A stretch of DNA of 41,808 bases from Clostridia bacterium (GTDB taxonomy: Bacteria > Bacillota > Clostridia > Oscillospirales > CAG-272), in assembly GCA_017467815.1 (NCBI GenBank), contig JAFUKI010000128.1, forward strand, positions 1 through 41,808, given 5' to 3'. Within the stretch, counting starts at the first letter, position 1, and every line of letters begins with the position of its first letter. A program made the position numbers and the translations under genes. The notes under the pieces are model-generated. The model was not told the DNA's origin and did not search any database. It saw only the letters and a list, made by a program, of their open reading frames with translations. Below, one piece after another: positions 14,228-24,097 of this stretch.

Positions 14228-15487
14228 ATGAAAAACAGTGAAAAGAAAAAAATCAGTATAAAACGGATCATCCTTACCGTGATTCTTGTTCTTATTCTCG
14301 CCGTAGTGATCGCCGTTGCTGCTCTGGCAATTACACTGCTGGTACGGTATCAGAAGAATTCTTATATTTACCAGCCGCCTGTGGAACGGGAAAGTGAATT
14401 CATAATGCCGGACTACCCGGAGGTTGTTATTGATACGGAAGGCAAGTGGCAGGAAGGTGTGGACGAAACGGAAGCAGCGACTGAACCGGAAACCGAAACG
14501 GATGCACCGGAGACTGAACCTCCCGAGACAGAACCAGCCGGTCCGGAAACCGAGACTGTCGATGATATAACTACCGTATACGTGCCGCCGGAGACGGTTG
14601 CCCCTGTGGTGAATCCCACTCCTTCTGCGCCGGTATATGTTCAGCCGTCCAATCCCGATGCATCCTTTGCCAATTCTCCCAATGCGGTCAGCGTTTACGG
14701 CAAGGTTCCCATTTACAAGGTACAGCAGAAAGACCCCGATGTGAAAAATATTCTCGTTCTGGGCACGGACAGCAGAGATATAACGTCTGACAGAGGAAGA
14801 AGCGATACCATGATCATTGTATCCTACAATGAGAAGACCGGGTCTGTGAAGCTGACTTCCCTGCTCCGCGACTCCCTTGTTCCCATCGAAGGTCATGGCT
14901 GGAACCGTATCAACACCGCATATTTCTTCGGCGGTGTGGGTCTGGCGATCAATACGGTGAATCAGCTCTATGATCTGGATATTCAGAATTTTGTGGTGAT
15001 CGATCTCAACGGTGCAGAGGATTTTGTGGATTATATCGGTGGGGTTGATGTATATCTGACGCAGGCTGAAGCGGATCTTTACCACCTTTATACGGGAAGA
15101 GATCTTGTAGCCGGGGTGAATCATCTGGACAGTCAGGTGGCGATGAATCACATGAGAAACCGTGAGATCGGCAATGACTTTGAACGAACCCGGCGGCAGA
15201 GGGATACCATTACCGCTATCATCAATCAGATCCTCAAAAACAAGTCTGCGACGGAGATCTATGATATTGTGGATCACTCCTTCACTCTGATCAAGACCAA
15301 CATTTCCGCGACCGATCTTGTAGGGTTGACGACCTCTGTACTTGGTAATGCATCTGCGCTGACGGTAGAGTCTCAGAATGTTCCCTACAGCGATGCGTAT
15401 CAGTTCGGGTGGTATAACGGTATGTCGATCATTACATTCGATATCGCCGAGGCAGCTTCCAGAATCAATGCGTTTATATATGAATGA
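14228..15487 (+). CDS. LytR-CpsA-Psr (LCP) family glycopolymer ligase
   Basis: A 419-residue membrane-anchored enzyme. A basic N-terminus precedes one helix (about residues 13-38), then a Glu/Thr/Pro-rich linker (about 70-125), then the LCP domain with NILVLGTDSRD, GRSDTMIIVS, LTSLLRDS, RINTAYFFGG, VVIDLNGAEDFVDYIGGVDV and NREIGNDFERTRRQR, which together give the Arg/Asp pyrophosphate-lipid site. LCP enzymes transfer lipid-linked glycopolymers to peptidoglycan or protein outside the cell, so this is the likely final attachment step for the polysaccharide. Start ATG 14228 has GGAG 6 nt upstream. Last gene of the operon, followed by a hairpin at 15501. Confidence 0.93.
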   Translation: MKNSEKKKISIKRIILTVILVLILAVVIAVAALAITLLVRYQKNSYIYQPPVERESEFIMPDYPEVVIDTEGKWQEGVDETEAATEPETETDAPETEPPETEPAGPETETVDDITTVYVPPETVAPVVNPTPSAPVYVQPSNPDASFANSPNAVSVYGKVPIYKVQQKDPDVKNILVLGTDSRDITSDRGRSDTMIIVSYNEKTGSVKLTSLLRDSLVPIEGHGWNRINTAYFFGGVGLAINTVNQLYDLDIQNFVVIDLNGAEDFVDYIGGVDVYLTQAEADLYHLYTGRDLVAGVNHLDSQVAMNHMRNREIGNDFERTRRQRDTITAIINQILKNKSATEIYDIVDHSFTLIKTNISATDLVGLTTSVLGNASALTVESQNVPYSDAYQFGWYNGMSIITFDIAEAASRINAFIYE

Positions 15488-15500
15488 AGACTTTTTAAAT

Positions 15501-15554
15501 AAAAACAATCGCTGTATTTGGATATTGCTTCCTTGTACAGCGGTTTTTGTCTTT
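15501..15554 (+). terminator. Terminator after the LCP gene
   Basis: AAAAAC..CGCTGTA (15501-15516) pairs with TACAGCG.GTTTTT (15536-15548) around a roughly 20-nt loop, followed by GTCTTT. It separates the exopolysaccharide operon from the next promoter. Confidence 0.6.
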
Positions 15555-15636
15555 CAGGATGTTTTTCGGAGTTTTGTGTACCCAAAATCTGCCGGAATCA
15601 AAGGACAAATTTCGTTAAAAAAATTAAAGTTTGGTA

Positions 15637-15665
15637 TTGAAATTGCATATCACTTGTGATACAAT
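15637..15665 (+). promoter_or_regulatory. Promoter of the giant protein / peptide system 2 operon
   Basis: TTGAAA (15637-15642), exactly 17 nt, TACAAT (15660-15665) with extended TGA just before. It is very like the promoter at 4819-4847. Expected start near 15672. Confidence 0.8.
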
Positions 15666-15671
15666 AATACT

Positions 15672-15893
15672 AGGTATATTTATAGGCAGAATTACAGAAA
15701 AGTACACTTGGTGTAAGGCTTCTACCTTTTTCGCACTGAAATGGGATGGATCGGGATCGTTATTCCGTTTATCAGGAGATACTGCAGGATGTGTTCGATT
15801 CCCGCAATTCTCAATATAAATTCGTCTAAATTATTTTATATCGTCGTATGCGTTTCTATTATGGATGACCGCATACGGCAGAATGGAGATTTT
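15672..15893 (+). promoter_or_regulatory. Long 5' leader of the giant-protein operon
   Basis: About 220 nt of probable untranslated leader. An AAAGTACAC box lies near 15695. A hairpin CGTATGCG (15845-15852) / CGCATACG (15870-15877) with a 17-nt loop ends 6 nt before the GGAG at 15884. I recognise no known riboswitch. An in-frame ATG at 15789 with AGGAG upstream could give a 35-residue N-terminal extension instead. Confidence 0.45.
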
Positions 15894-18800
15894 ATGAAAA
15901 ACTTTTCATTCAAACGCTTGACAGCCTGGCTGCTGACGCTTGTGATGTTGGTTGGCGTAATGCCTTTGGGTATTGTGCTGCCGGTGGAAGCGGCGTCGGA
16001 CAGTGAGACTATCTATGTTCTGGCTGGCGGTGACTTCCAGGAAGCCGGTGACCACGCAAACAGTGCGGAAAATGTCACCAATATTCTGGCACAGATCAGT
16101 AAGAACTACGATACGATGGACGGATTCCTGTTCATCGGTGACTATGACTGCGAAACGCATGATAGTGCCACCGAAACAGCTAACGGTATCACTGCACTGA
16201 TGGGTGCTGTACAGGGTTCATATTCCAACCTTGTCGATTCCAATTCCGTTCTGGTACAGGGTAATCATGACTATATGGATTCCCGTATTGATGCTACCGG
16301 CGGACATGAGTTCGATGGTTATTCCGCTTATGTCCTGAACGAAGACGATTACCCCAACGGCGGCGGTTCTCAGTCCGGTGTTCAGACTCTTGCGAACAAT
16401 CTGAAGACCTGGCTGACCGATAAGATTGGCGAAGGTTACTCTGCCCCCATTTTTATTGTTTCCCATCTGCCTCTCGCATTCACTCCCAGAACTGTTACTC
16501 AGGGTGATGCAAAGTATGCGAAGTACATTTTTGATGTGCTGAATGATGCGGCTGCTAACGGTCTGAACATTATCTTCCTGCACGGTCATGACCATGCATA
16601 CGGTCCTGATAACTATATGGGCGGTGAAGCAATCTATCTGCCTGTAGGAGATAAGATCTGCATCGCTGAAGCGGGTTCTACCAGCGCATGGACTGAAGAA
16701 ACTCTTAATTTTACGTATATGAACGCCGGTTATACCGGGTATTATTCCGATGCGTATACATATGTTACTACTGCAGGTACTGACAAACTGACCATGACTG
16801 TTTTTGCCATTACCGACAATCAGGTGACAGTTGAGCGTTACAGCGAAGACGGTTTGTATAATCTGAAGTCTGCCGGTTATGACGGATCTTACAGCAATAC
16901 TTCTGTGGACAATATTTCTCTTGGTCTGCCTAAGTACGATACAGTTTATGCTTCTCCGCAGACTATTACTCTGAGCGAAGCACAGGATTATGGTTCTACT
17001 ATCGGTGAATGGGTTGGTGTTGAAGCTGAAACTACCGATGACGTTACTGTTGGAAATGAGGGTTGGGTTGAACTCATAGCGCCTAAGGAAGGTGGGACAA
17101 CTTACACCTATACACAGGCCAATTCTATCACTGCGGGTGAAGAATATGTCATCGTTGCTAGTAATGCAGCAGTAGCACTTCAGGGTACTACCAGTATGGG
17201 CACCCAGGGTGTTACTATTGAAGGTACAACAATGACTTCCACCGTGGAATTGACCGAATGGACGATTTCTGGTACAGGTAATGCTACCGTTTATAATGGT
17301 AGTCGTTACCTGCGCTATAATAACGGTATGGGTTTGAGTACCTACAATAATTCTGTTTATATTGTTGATAATGGTGATGATTTTATCATTAAGAGAAGAC
17401 AAAACAATACTGGTTATGCCTTGTACTATAATGATGGTTGGACAACAAGTGATCGAAATACTGCCCAATATGTCCGCCTGTATCAACTGACCGATACAAC
17501 CACCACCGAGGAGCAGAACGGTACCTACGGCAAGGTCGTTGGTAAGCTTTCCTACGACGCCACTGTCGGCATGACCGCTGATGAAGCGATGGCTCTGGTT
17601 AAGGCTGGTATTGATGGCTACTACTACGAAGCTATGTCTACTCCTGGTTCTGATGTAACCGGTACTATTGTTGACGACAGCGTTCTGACTTGGGAATGGG
17701 TTGATACCTTCGACGGCAACACTGCAGGTGACTATGAGGTTGCTATCAAGTATGGTGATTTCCTGCTCGGCACTGCTGAAGTAATTGTTCCTGCGACCAC
17801 TACTTATTATATTGCTGAAGGTAATGGTCTGTATCTGGTTGACATGAACACCACTGAAGCAAACGCTCTTGCAGCAGTCAAGGCTGGTATAACAGTTTAC
17901 TCTGCTACCGATTTGAACGGTACCGGCAAGACTGCTATTTCCGACGATGATGTTACCTGGAATTGGGTTGATAAATACAACGGTGCTGACTCCGGTCCTT
18001 ATACTGTTGAGATTCTGAAGGACGGTACTTCCCTTGGTACTGTTGAAGTTAAGGTTAACGTAAAGTATGAAACCGGGATCAATTCCGACTGGACTTATAT
18101 TGGTGAGTCTGAAGCTACCGGCGGTACTCATACCTATACGCTGGATACGGATGGTATTGATGCAGATGGACAGTATATTATCGTTGCTGAAAGTCAGGCT
18201 CTGGCTCTGCATACCAGTGGTTCTTCCGCGGCAACTGCCATTTCCGTTACTATTTCTTCCGATGGAAAGACCCTGACTACCGATACCCGTGACTACGAGT
18301 ATTATTGGAATTCCACCTACGGTTTTACCAGAGATGGATATAATGGCTTATATCAGTCCAGTTGGGCTATTTATCTGGGCGAGAAGAGTGCTTCCTATCT
18401 GGATGGTGTGGTCAATCATAATAACGGTACCTACACCCTGTATGATAACGAAGGTAATATTCGTGGCTTGACCTATAGCGGTGGTTGGACAGTTGCTGGT
18501 GACGAGGATACTTACACCGATTACAAAGTCCGTCTCTACAAGTACACCGGCACTACTGGTGGTACTTCTGCTGGTTCCATCTACGCAAAGATCGAAGGTA
18601 ATACTGTTTATACCGTTGACCAGGGTACTTCTTCCACACAGGCTCTTGCTGCTGTTAAAGCAGGCATTACCGGTTATATATCCAACAGTGCTGATGGTTC
18701 TACTCCCACTGCGATTGATGACTCTTTACTGACATGGAAATGGAAGAATACTTATACCGGCAACTATACCGGTTCCTACTGGGTTGAAATCAGTTATGAC

Positions 18801-21800
18801 GGCAAAGTACTTGGTACTGTTGAAGTTCAGGTTGTACCTGCTGTAATTGACGACTATCCCGATTACCCCAACGAAGGTGCTGTTAAAGTAAATAAGACTG
18901 CGATCTATACCGATGAAGATTTCCGTAAAACAGGTGTTGCTCAGGTTGAGCTTTCCGTTTCCGGTGTTCCCTCTAAGAAGGGTGTTGACGTTGTTATCAT
19001 GCTGGATACATCTTCTTCTATGGAAACTTGGTGTGTTTGCGGAACTCAGAACTGTACCAGTACCGGAACCGGTCACGCCAGACGTAGTGCCGTTCTGGAA
19101 GAATCTCTGAGTAATCTGGTCACTCTGTTCAAGACTCCCGGTGATGACGGCGAACTTCTGGATATCCAGGTAGCTATCGCTGACTTCAACGGTTTCTACG
19201 GCGACAATCACAATGCCTCCGGCACCGCTTACGACAGAGATGCTGCCGATATGATGTCCGATGACATTTACTATAATGCCAATAGCGAAGCACAGGTTTA
19301 TACCGGCGATGGAACGCTGACCGCGGGTGCTTTCATTGACGTAGCTGACTTAGCTTCGTCCTATACACTGAACTATACATCCGGTACTAACTACGACTAT
19401 GCAATGGACGCTATCTATCAGTTAGCAAGTGCCAAGCAAGATTCCAACTTCGAGGACCGTGACCTATTCGTTATCTTCCTGTCTGACGGTGCTCCTATGC
19501 AGTGGAACTATTACCATTCTCAGGGTAATTCTTCTCTTTGGAATAACTGGATCACCGGTGCTTGGTCCAGTAATCAGCTGACAACTACGAACCTGAACTG
19601 TACAACTCACGCATATTACTATGACGAAGTTGACCACGACGGCGACGGACAGCTTAATGAACACCGTATGGCTAACGCTATAAAAGGTGCCCCCACTGAG
19701 CAGTTTGAGGTAATCCGTAAGACGAATACCCTTGGTACGGCAACGGATGAAACCAACATGTATATGGTTCCCGGTCTGGGTGCAACCATGTTTGCCATCT
19801 CTTTTGGTGCGCAAGATGACGGTAATGTTACAAAAGAAAGTATGCACATTGCCATTGACTCTCTGGCATCACCTGAAGATGATACTTCTACTCCTTATCA
19901 CTACCACGTAACTTCTGCCGATGAACTGACAAGTGCTTTTAACTCCATCGGTACTGAAATTGCCTATGCTGCGAACAACGCACGTTTCGTTGACCAGATG
20001 GGTGAAGCTTTTGACCTGCAGCTCACACAATCTGTTACAAGAGAAGTAGACGGCACGCCAATAACACTGGATGTTAAACCAACTATTACTGTTAAGACGT
20101 ACGACATCTACACAAAGGCTGAAGCTGATGCAGATCCCAATGATGATATTACAACCGATATGATCGGAACTCGTAAAGGAACTTATAAAGTTCTTGAGAC
20201 GGTTTCATTTACCGATGACGGAGAGGGTACCGTAACTGGTGCATATTCCGATCAGATCAACAGTGGTAATACTAACATTCTCGCAGACGGTACACAGACC
20301 GGTTTCTATAAGAATGTAATCTACGCAAAGACATTTGTTTACAACAACAACAAGGACGGTACTTATGCATATCTTGATACCGACGGTGACGGCATCGAGG
20401 ATTATGCACTCGCTCCCGAAACCTTCTACTGGAAGGTCGGTACTGTGACTACAACCGAGTTGGCAATCAGCTATTATGTATATCTGACCGATACCATGAA
20501 TGGTGAACGTGCCCCCGGTTCCTACGCAACCAACAATTTTGCTATCCTTTATTATGACAACTACCTGGGTAATGAGTGTGAAATCCACACTGTATCCCCT
20601 ATGCTCGCTTGGAAACAGGCAAACGTAAGTTACGCGTTCTACCTTGTAAATAAAGACGGTGAAGTTATTGTAGACCGTAAAACCGGTGCAACTGGTACCT
20701 TTGCTAATAGAATTGCTGTAACTCGTCCTGTAGTATATGACTACTGTTATCTGAACACAGAAAGTACCATTGAAGCAAGAACTCTTTCTGTTGCAGAAAG
20801 TACAGTTCTTCCCGACGGTTATACTATTTACGATACTGATGCGGCATACAACATTCTGGTGCTTTCAGATGATTCGGATACTAAAGCAGGTTGGACCATT
20901 TCCAAGAGTAATTCTGTTGCAACTGCTTCAACTTATGTAACCGGGTTCTATTCAGATGTTCAGTATAGTAATGCACTTACTGAACATAATACCGCATACG
21001 ACTACACTCACACAACCGTTTGGTTCGCTGTAGTTTGGGTTCCCAGTACCATTCCGGATCAGGTTGTTGTAGACTACGGTCTGCCTGTTGACATCAGCGT
21101 CCTTGAAAACGATTTGTTCGAAACGAACAACAGAATACTTACTGGTATAGGTCTTACCAATCCTGTTGCCGCTGGTAATATTTCTCAAGAAAACCACGAC
21201 ACCAGTTTCGGCACTTCCCTTTCCATGGGTGAGAATGGTCTTTCTTATGGTACTGCTGTAATCAGCGATGAAGAGGTTCGTTATTCTCCAGCCGATATGC
21301 AGATGGATGGCTATGATAAGTTTGTTTACGAAGTTCAGTACACGATCAATAACGAAACCCAGTACTATTACGGCGATGTAACAGTCATTCCTGCGACTAC
21401 CATTTATTATGAAGAATCCTTTGTAACATTCACTCCTGCTTCCCGGGTAACCGTAAATTCAAGTGGCACTGTGGTCGAAGGTTCTGCTGTAGAAGTTAAG
21501 GCCGGTGAAATGGGTTACTGGTCTAAAGTTGGTACTGCAAGCAGCGGCACTACTCAGGATGAAGACCGTCCCGGTAAATCAAGTGTTGCTACGATCGACC
21601 GCGACAATATCTACGGATATGACGGAGTTTACAATTCTATTACCGAATACAGCCTTGGTACTGCAATGCAGGTAACTGTAGGTGACTCCGAGAAAGCGGC
21701 TGACGGTTCCTATACAACAACAGGTTACAACGGTTATGCTCCTAAGGCATCCTTCACCTTTACCGGTTCAGGATTTGACATCATTTCTCTGACCGACAGT

Positions 21801-23780
21801 GATGCCGGTGCCATCATAGTGACTGTTAAACAGGGTGATACGGTTGTAAAGACCAGTCTGGTAGCTAATTACTACGGTATGAGTTATGAAGCCCTCAAAA
21901 ATGAAGACGGCAGTCCCCAGGTCGATGAAGCCGGAAATACTGTTTACGGTTGGGTTCCCACCGAAAACGGTGCAATTTGGCAGGTTCCTGTAATCAAGAT
22001 GACCTCTGAAGATCTTGGCGGATACGGCACATATACTGTTGAAATTCAGCTTGTATATCTGCCTATGTTCGATTTAGGTACCAATCCTGCAACGCAGGGT
22101 CAGTATAACTTCGTTCTTGATGCAATTCGAATCTATGACCCGGCAAATGGCGGTGCTGCTGATGGCAATAACGCTGATGGCACTCCTGATACCACAATAG
22201 AGGATGCATACGCAGCAGACGGCGAGTCTAATCCTCGTTACCTGTTGATCAAAGAAGCAATTCTTGATGCAGCCAGTGCTGATACCCTCTACTCCAATGG
22301 TGATGAAGGTAATGGTGTTGTCTTTATTGACGGTATTCCTGAAGCTACCAAGGTAGATGATTACAAAAACCCCGGTCCTAACAATGAAGCATATCTTGCT
22401 CCCGGACAGTCAATTTCCTTTAAGTTGAAAGCCAATGCTACACCGCTTGAAGTACATGTCGGGGCCAAACTTGCAAACGGTACTTCCGCTGATGTAATGT
22501 TTACTTACACAGGAACTACTGGTTCTGACTCCAAGGTTCGTACGTTTGACACCGCTACGGATATGTATTATCCTATAACCGATTATCTTGGACTTGTACA
22601 GGATAACCAGTTTAGTACAACTGCTGTAGCTTGGACTTCCGGAACCATTACACTGACCAATGTTTCCGAAGATGCAATTGTATCTCTGACAAATATCAAA
22701 GCGACATTCTACCTTTCCTCTGTAGGTGATACTGATGGTGGTACATTTGTACAGAGCAAGAGTACTTCCACCGGAACCTTCTCGTTCCTGACAGCTCAGA
22801 CAAATGCATACTCTGTATCCAGTCTTACTACTACTGACACCACTGCTGAACCTGTTGCAATTGCATTCCTTGTTGATGCTGATGTAATCGAAGATGCTTG
22901 CAGTGTTATGAACGCACTCTACGCCCCGGCTCCTGAAATCACTGTTCCTGAAGTATTTGTTCCCGAAGTTCTTGAGTACACCGTTACTTCCGGTTTCTTC
23001 GGTACTAATACTGTAACCGTGATCACTTCCCAGGATGTTGCTTCTCTGACAGTTAACGGCATCGAAGCACAGAACCTGAACTCCTCCAGAATGTTCAGCA
23101 GCATGCTTAAGATGATCAGCAACTTTGAAAAGACCTTCGGTATTAACTTCTCCTCCGATGAATACTACCTCTGGACAGTTACAACAAAGCGCGCTGATTC
23201 TTACGACATCGTTGCGTTCAACGAGGACGGTCTCTCTTCCGATGCTTCTGTCACCGATTCCTACACAAGTATTACTGAGGAAGATATTACCGGATTCTTT
23301 GATCGTTCCGAAGTGTTTGGTGTTATGGAAGAACTTGCAAGACAGTCCTTCTCTCCTGAATATTTTGAATCGTACTTCAACGAAAGACTGGACGGCAAGC
23401 GCGAGATTATTACGCATACTTCCGAAGATGTTGATTATGTAATGATCGAAGGTGAGATCGTAGATCGTTATATTACTAAGACAGTCATCGACATCGAAAC
23501 CGGCGAAGAAACCCAGACACGCGTATGGATCGCCGACGCTGAAGATAAGACCGAAGACGAAGTTGAAGTAAATGCATACGATGAAAAGGGTGTTTCTTCC
23601 GATTCGAAGAAGGCTGAGCATAAGCGTGGTTTCAAATTTGATTCACAGAAGAATGAAGACACCGAAAGTGATTCCGGAAACAATCGTAACAACGGTAATT
23701 CTAATTCCTATTCCAAGAATAATGGAAAGAATAATAACAAGAATTGGAAGAAAAATTCCGGGAAAAATGTAAGAATGTGA
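15894..23780 (+). CDS. Giant secreted protein: metallophosphoesterase, repeats, vWA
   Basis: A 2628-residue exported protein. The signal peptide spans residues 1 to about 34 (cleavage after VEA or VEAA). A calcineurin-like phosphoesterase domain follows: IGDYD at 81-85, GNHDY at 123-127, SHLP at 190-193, GHDH at 231-234. Its first motif reads DFQ where D-x-H is usual, so activity is uncertain. Duplicated modules follow (17050-18843), then a vWA domain with MIDAS DTSSS at 1038-1042 and FLSDGAP, with many tandem beta-rich regions beyond. The C-terminus is Asn/Lys/Ser-rich with no LPxTG motif or membrane helix, so anchoring is not by sortase. Start ATG 15894 has GGAG 6 nt upstream; an upstream in-frame ATG at 15789 would hide the signal peptide. 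Its stop is 11 nt before the peptide gene at 23792, so it is likely co-transcribed with peptide system 2. Confidence 0.88.
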   Translation: MKNFSFKRLTAWLLTLVMLVGVMPLGIVLPVEAASDSETIYVLAGGDFQEAGDHANSAENVTNILAQISKNYDTMDGFLFIGDYDCETHDSATETANGITALMGAVQGSYSNLVDSNSVLVQGNHDYMDSRIDATGGHEFDGYSAYVLNEDDYPNGGGSQSGVQTLANNLKTWLTDKIGEGYSAPIFIVSHLPLAFTPRTVTQGDAKYAKYIFDVLNDAAANGLNIIFLHGHDHAYGPDNYMGGEAIYLPVGDKICIAEAGSTSAWTEETLNFTYMNAGYTGYYSDAYTYVTTAGTDKLTMTVFAITDNQVTVERYSEDGLYNLKSAGYDGSYSNTSVDNISLGLPKYDTVYASPQTITLSEAQDYGSTIGEWVGVEAETTDDVTVGNEGWVELIAPKEGGTTYTYTQANSITAGEEYVIVASNAAVALQGTTSMGTQGVTIEGTTMTSTVELTEWTISGTGNATVYNGSRYLRYNNGMGLSTYNNSVYIVDNGDDFIIKRRQNNTGYALYYNDGWTTSDRNTAQYVRLYQLTDTTTTEEQNGTYGKVVGKLSYDATVGMTADEAMALVKAGIDGYYYEAMSTPGSDVTGTIVDDSVLTWEWVDTFDGNTAGDYEVAIKYGDFLLGTAEVIVPATTTYYIAEGNGLYLVDMNTTEANALAAVKAGITVYSATDLNGTGKTAISDDDVTWNWVDKYNGADSGPYTVEILKDGTSLGTVEVKVNVKYETGINSDWTYIGESEATGGTHTYTLDTDGIDADGQYIIVAESQALALHTSGSSAATAISVTISSDGKTLTTDTRDYEYYWNSTYGFTRDGYNGLYQSSWAIYLGEKSASYLDGVVNHNNGTYTLYDNEGNIRGLTYSGGWTVAGDEDTYTDYKVRLYKYTGTTGGTSAGSIYAKIEGNTVYTVDQGTSSTQALAAVKAGITGYISNSADGSTPTAIDDSLLTWKWKNTYTGNYTGSYWVEISYDGKVLGTVEVQVVPAVIDDYPDYPNEGAVKVNKTAIYTDEDFRKTGVAQVELSVSGVPSKKGVDVVIMLDTSSSMETWCVCGTQNCTSTGTGHARRSAVLEESLSNLVTLFKTPGDDGELLDIQVAIADFNGFYGDNHNASGTAYDRDAADMMSDDIYYNANSEAQVYTGDGTLTAGAFIDVADLASSYTLNYTSGTNYDYAMDAIYQLASAKQDSNFEDRDLFVIFLSDGAPMQWNYYHSQGNSSLWNNWITGAWSSNQLTTTNLNCTTHAYYYDEVDHDGDGQLNEHRMANAIKGAPTEQFEVIRKTNTLGTATDETNMYMVPGLGATMFAISFGAQDDGNVTKESMHIAIDSLASPEDDTSTPYHYHVTSADELTSAFNSIGTEIAYAANNARFVDQMGEAFDLQLTQSVTREVDGTPITLDVKPTITVKTYDIYTKAEADADPNDDITTDMIGTRKGTYKVLETVSFTDDGEGTVTGAYSDQINSGNTNILADGTQTGFYKNVIYAKTFVYNNNKDGTYAYLDTDGDGIEDYALAPETFYWKVGTVTTTELAISYYVYLTDTMNGERAPGSYATNNFAILYYDNYLGNECEIHTVSPMLAWKQANVSYAFYLVNKDGEVIVDRKTGATGTFANRIAVTRPVVYDYCYLNTESTIEARTLSVAESTVLPDGYTIYDTDAAYNILVLSDDSDTKAGWTISKSNSVATASTYVTGFYSDVQYSNALTEHNTAYDYTHTTVWFAVVWVPSTIPDQVVVDYGLPVDISVLENDLFETNNRILTGIGLTNPVAAGNISQENHDTSFGTSLSMGENGLSYGTAVISDEEVRYSPADMQMDGYDKFVYEVQYTINNETQYYYGDVTVIPATTIYYEESFVTFTPASRVTVNSSGTVVEGSAVEVKAGEMGYWSKVGTASSGTTQDEDRPGKSSVATIDRDNIYGYDGVYNSITEYSLGTAMQVTVGDSEKAADGSYTTTGYNGYAPKASFTFTGSGFDIISLTDSDAGAIIVTVKQGDTVVKTSLVANYYGMSYEALKNEDGSPQVDEAGNTVYGWVPTENGAIWQVPVIKMTSEDLGGYGTYTVEIQLVYLPMFDLGTNPATQGQYNFVLDAIRIYDPANGGAADGNNADGTPDTTIEDAYAADGESNPRYLLIKEAILDAASADTLYSNGDEGNGVVFIDGIPEATKVDDYKNPGPNNEAYLAPGQSISFKLKANATPLEVHVGAKLANGTSADVMFTYTGTTGSDSKVRTFDTATDMYYPITDYLGLVQDNQFSTTAVAWTSGTITLTNVSEDAIVSLTNIKATFYLSSVGDTDGGTFVQSKSTSTGTFSFLTAQTNAYSVSSLTTTDTTAEPVAIAFLVDADVIEDACSVMNALYAPAPEITVPEVFVPEVLEYTVTSGFFGTNTVTVITSQDVASLTVNGIEAQNLNSSRMFSSMLKMISNFEKTFGINFSSDEYYLWTVTTKRADSYDIVAFNEDGLSSDASVTDSYTSITEEDITGFFDRSEVFGVMEELARQSFSPEYFESYFNERLDGKREIITHTSEDVDYVMIEGEIVDRYITKTVIDIETGEETQTRVWIADAEDKTEDEVEVNAYDEKGVSSDSKKAEHKRGFKFDSQKNEDTESDSGNNRNNGNSNSYSKNNGKNNNKNWKKNSGKNVRM
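17050..18843 (+). repeat. Duplicated modules inside the giant protein
   Basis: Two kinds of module are repeated. A roughly 150-residue type, with Y(I)IVA(S/E)...AL followed later by NGxY.L..., occurs at about 17050-17500 and 18079-18550. A roughly 88-residue type, with ALAAVKAGI, LTW.W and a closing LGT.EV.V, occurs at about 17524-17793, 17799-18063 and 18574-18843. The order is A-B-B-A-B. This suggests growth by internal duplication of carbohydrate- or ligand-binding-like units; the fold is not assigned. Confidence 0.75.
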
Positions 23781-23791
23781 GGTAGATTTTG

Positions 23792-24028
23792 ATGAAAAAA
23801 ACTTATGCAAAACCCGAAATCTTTTTCGAAAACTTCAAAATGACAAGCAGTATTGCTAATGGCAGCTGTTCAGATGGCTTTGAAGTCAGTTCAAGCAGCA
23901 TCGACACTTGTTCATACAATCACAACGGAGTAAAATACTTTGGATCAGATAACGTTTGTGTTTATGTAACATCTGATGCTACCTGCTATCAGGTACCCAT
24001 TCCCGGTGTAACACTCTTCGCTTCCTAA
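23792..24028 (+). CDS. Putative RiPP precursor peptide, four Cys (system 2)
   Basis: A 78-residue peptide starting MKKTYAKPEIFFENFKMTS, paralogous in its leader to the peptide at 2217-2462. Cysteines lie at 26, 40, 56 and 65 (the other copy: 23, 37, 59, 67), so the first pair is spaced 14 apart in both and the last pair 8-9 apart. Both have a VCV element at the third Cys, and both end in Ser (here LFAS). The core is Ser/Asn/aromatic-rich. Start ATG 23792 has GAGGT about 8 nt upstream; a TTG directly before is in frame. It lies 11 nt after the giant-protein stop and is followed by a hairpin that may raise its mRNA level above that of the enzymes. The precursor role is inferred. Confidence 0.75.
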   Translation: MKKTYAKPEIFFENFKMTSSIANGSCSDGFEVSSSSIDTCSYNHNGVKYFGSDNVCVYVTSDATCYQVPIPGVTLFAS

Positions 24029-24046
24029 ACTAAATTCTATTTTGAC

Positions 24047-24080
24047 AAACCCCTGCCTGCCATCGAGGTAGGCGGGGTTT
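24047..24080 (+). terminator. Hairpin between precursor and enzyme genes
   Basis: AAACCCC-T-GCCTGCC (24047-24061) pairs with GGTAGGC-GGGGTTT (24067-24080) with one bulge and one mismatch. Few T follow (GAATATTTAT), so it is probably an attenuator or 3' stabiliser rather than a full stop, a common feature after RiPP precursor genes. Confidence 0.6.
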
Positions 24081-24097
24081 GAATATTTATAAGAATC

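Noticed and set aside
14078-15508. Minus-strand open frame (476 codons) over the LCP gene
   Set aside because: The plus strand encodes a clear LCP protein here; the antisense protein is composition-driven.
16218-18212. Long minus-strand open frame (664 codons) inside the giant gene
   Set aside because: It is antisense to well-formed domains, has no binding site, and its protein lacks any motif; a consequence of codon composition on the other strand.
22410-23621. Minus-strand open frame (403 codons) in the giant gene's end
   Set aside because: Antisense to the coupled giant and peptide genes, Cys/Ile-rich and motif-free.
15894-23780. Sortase-anchored surface protein
   Set aside because: No LPxTG-like motif, membrane helix and basic tail at the end.
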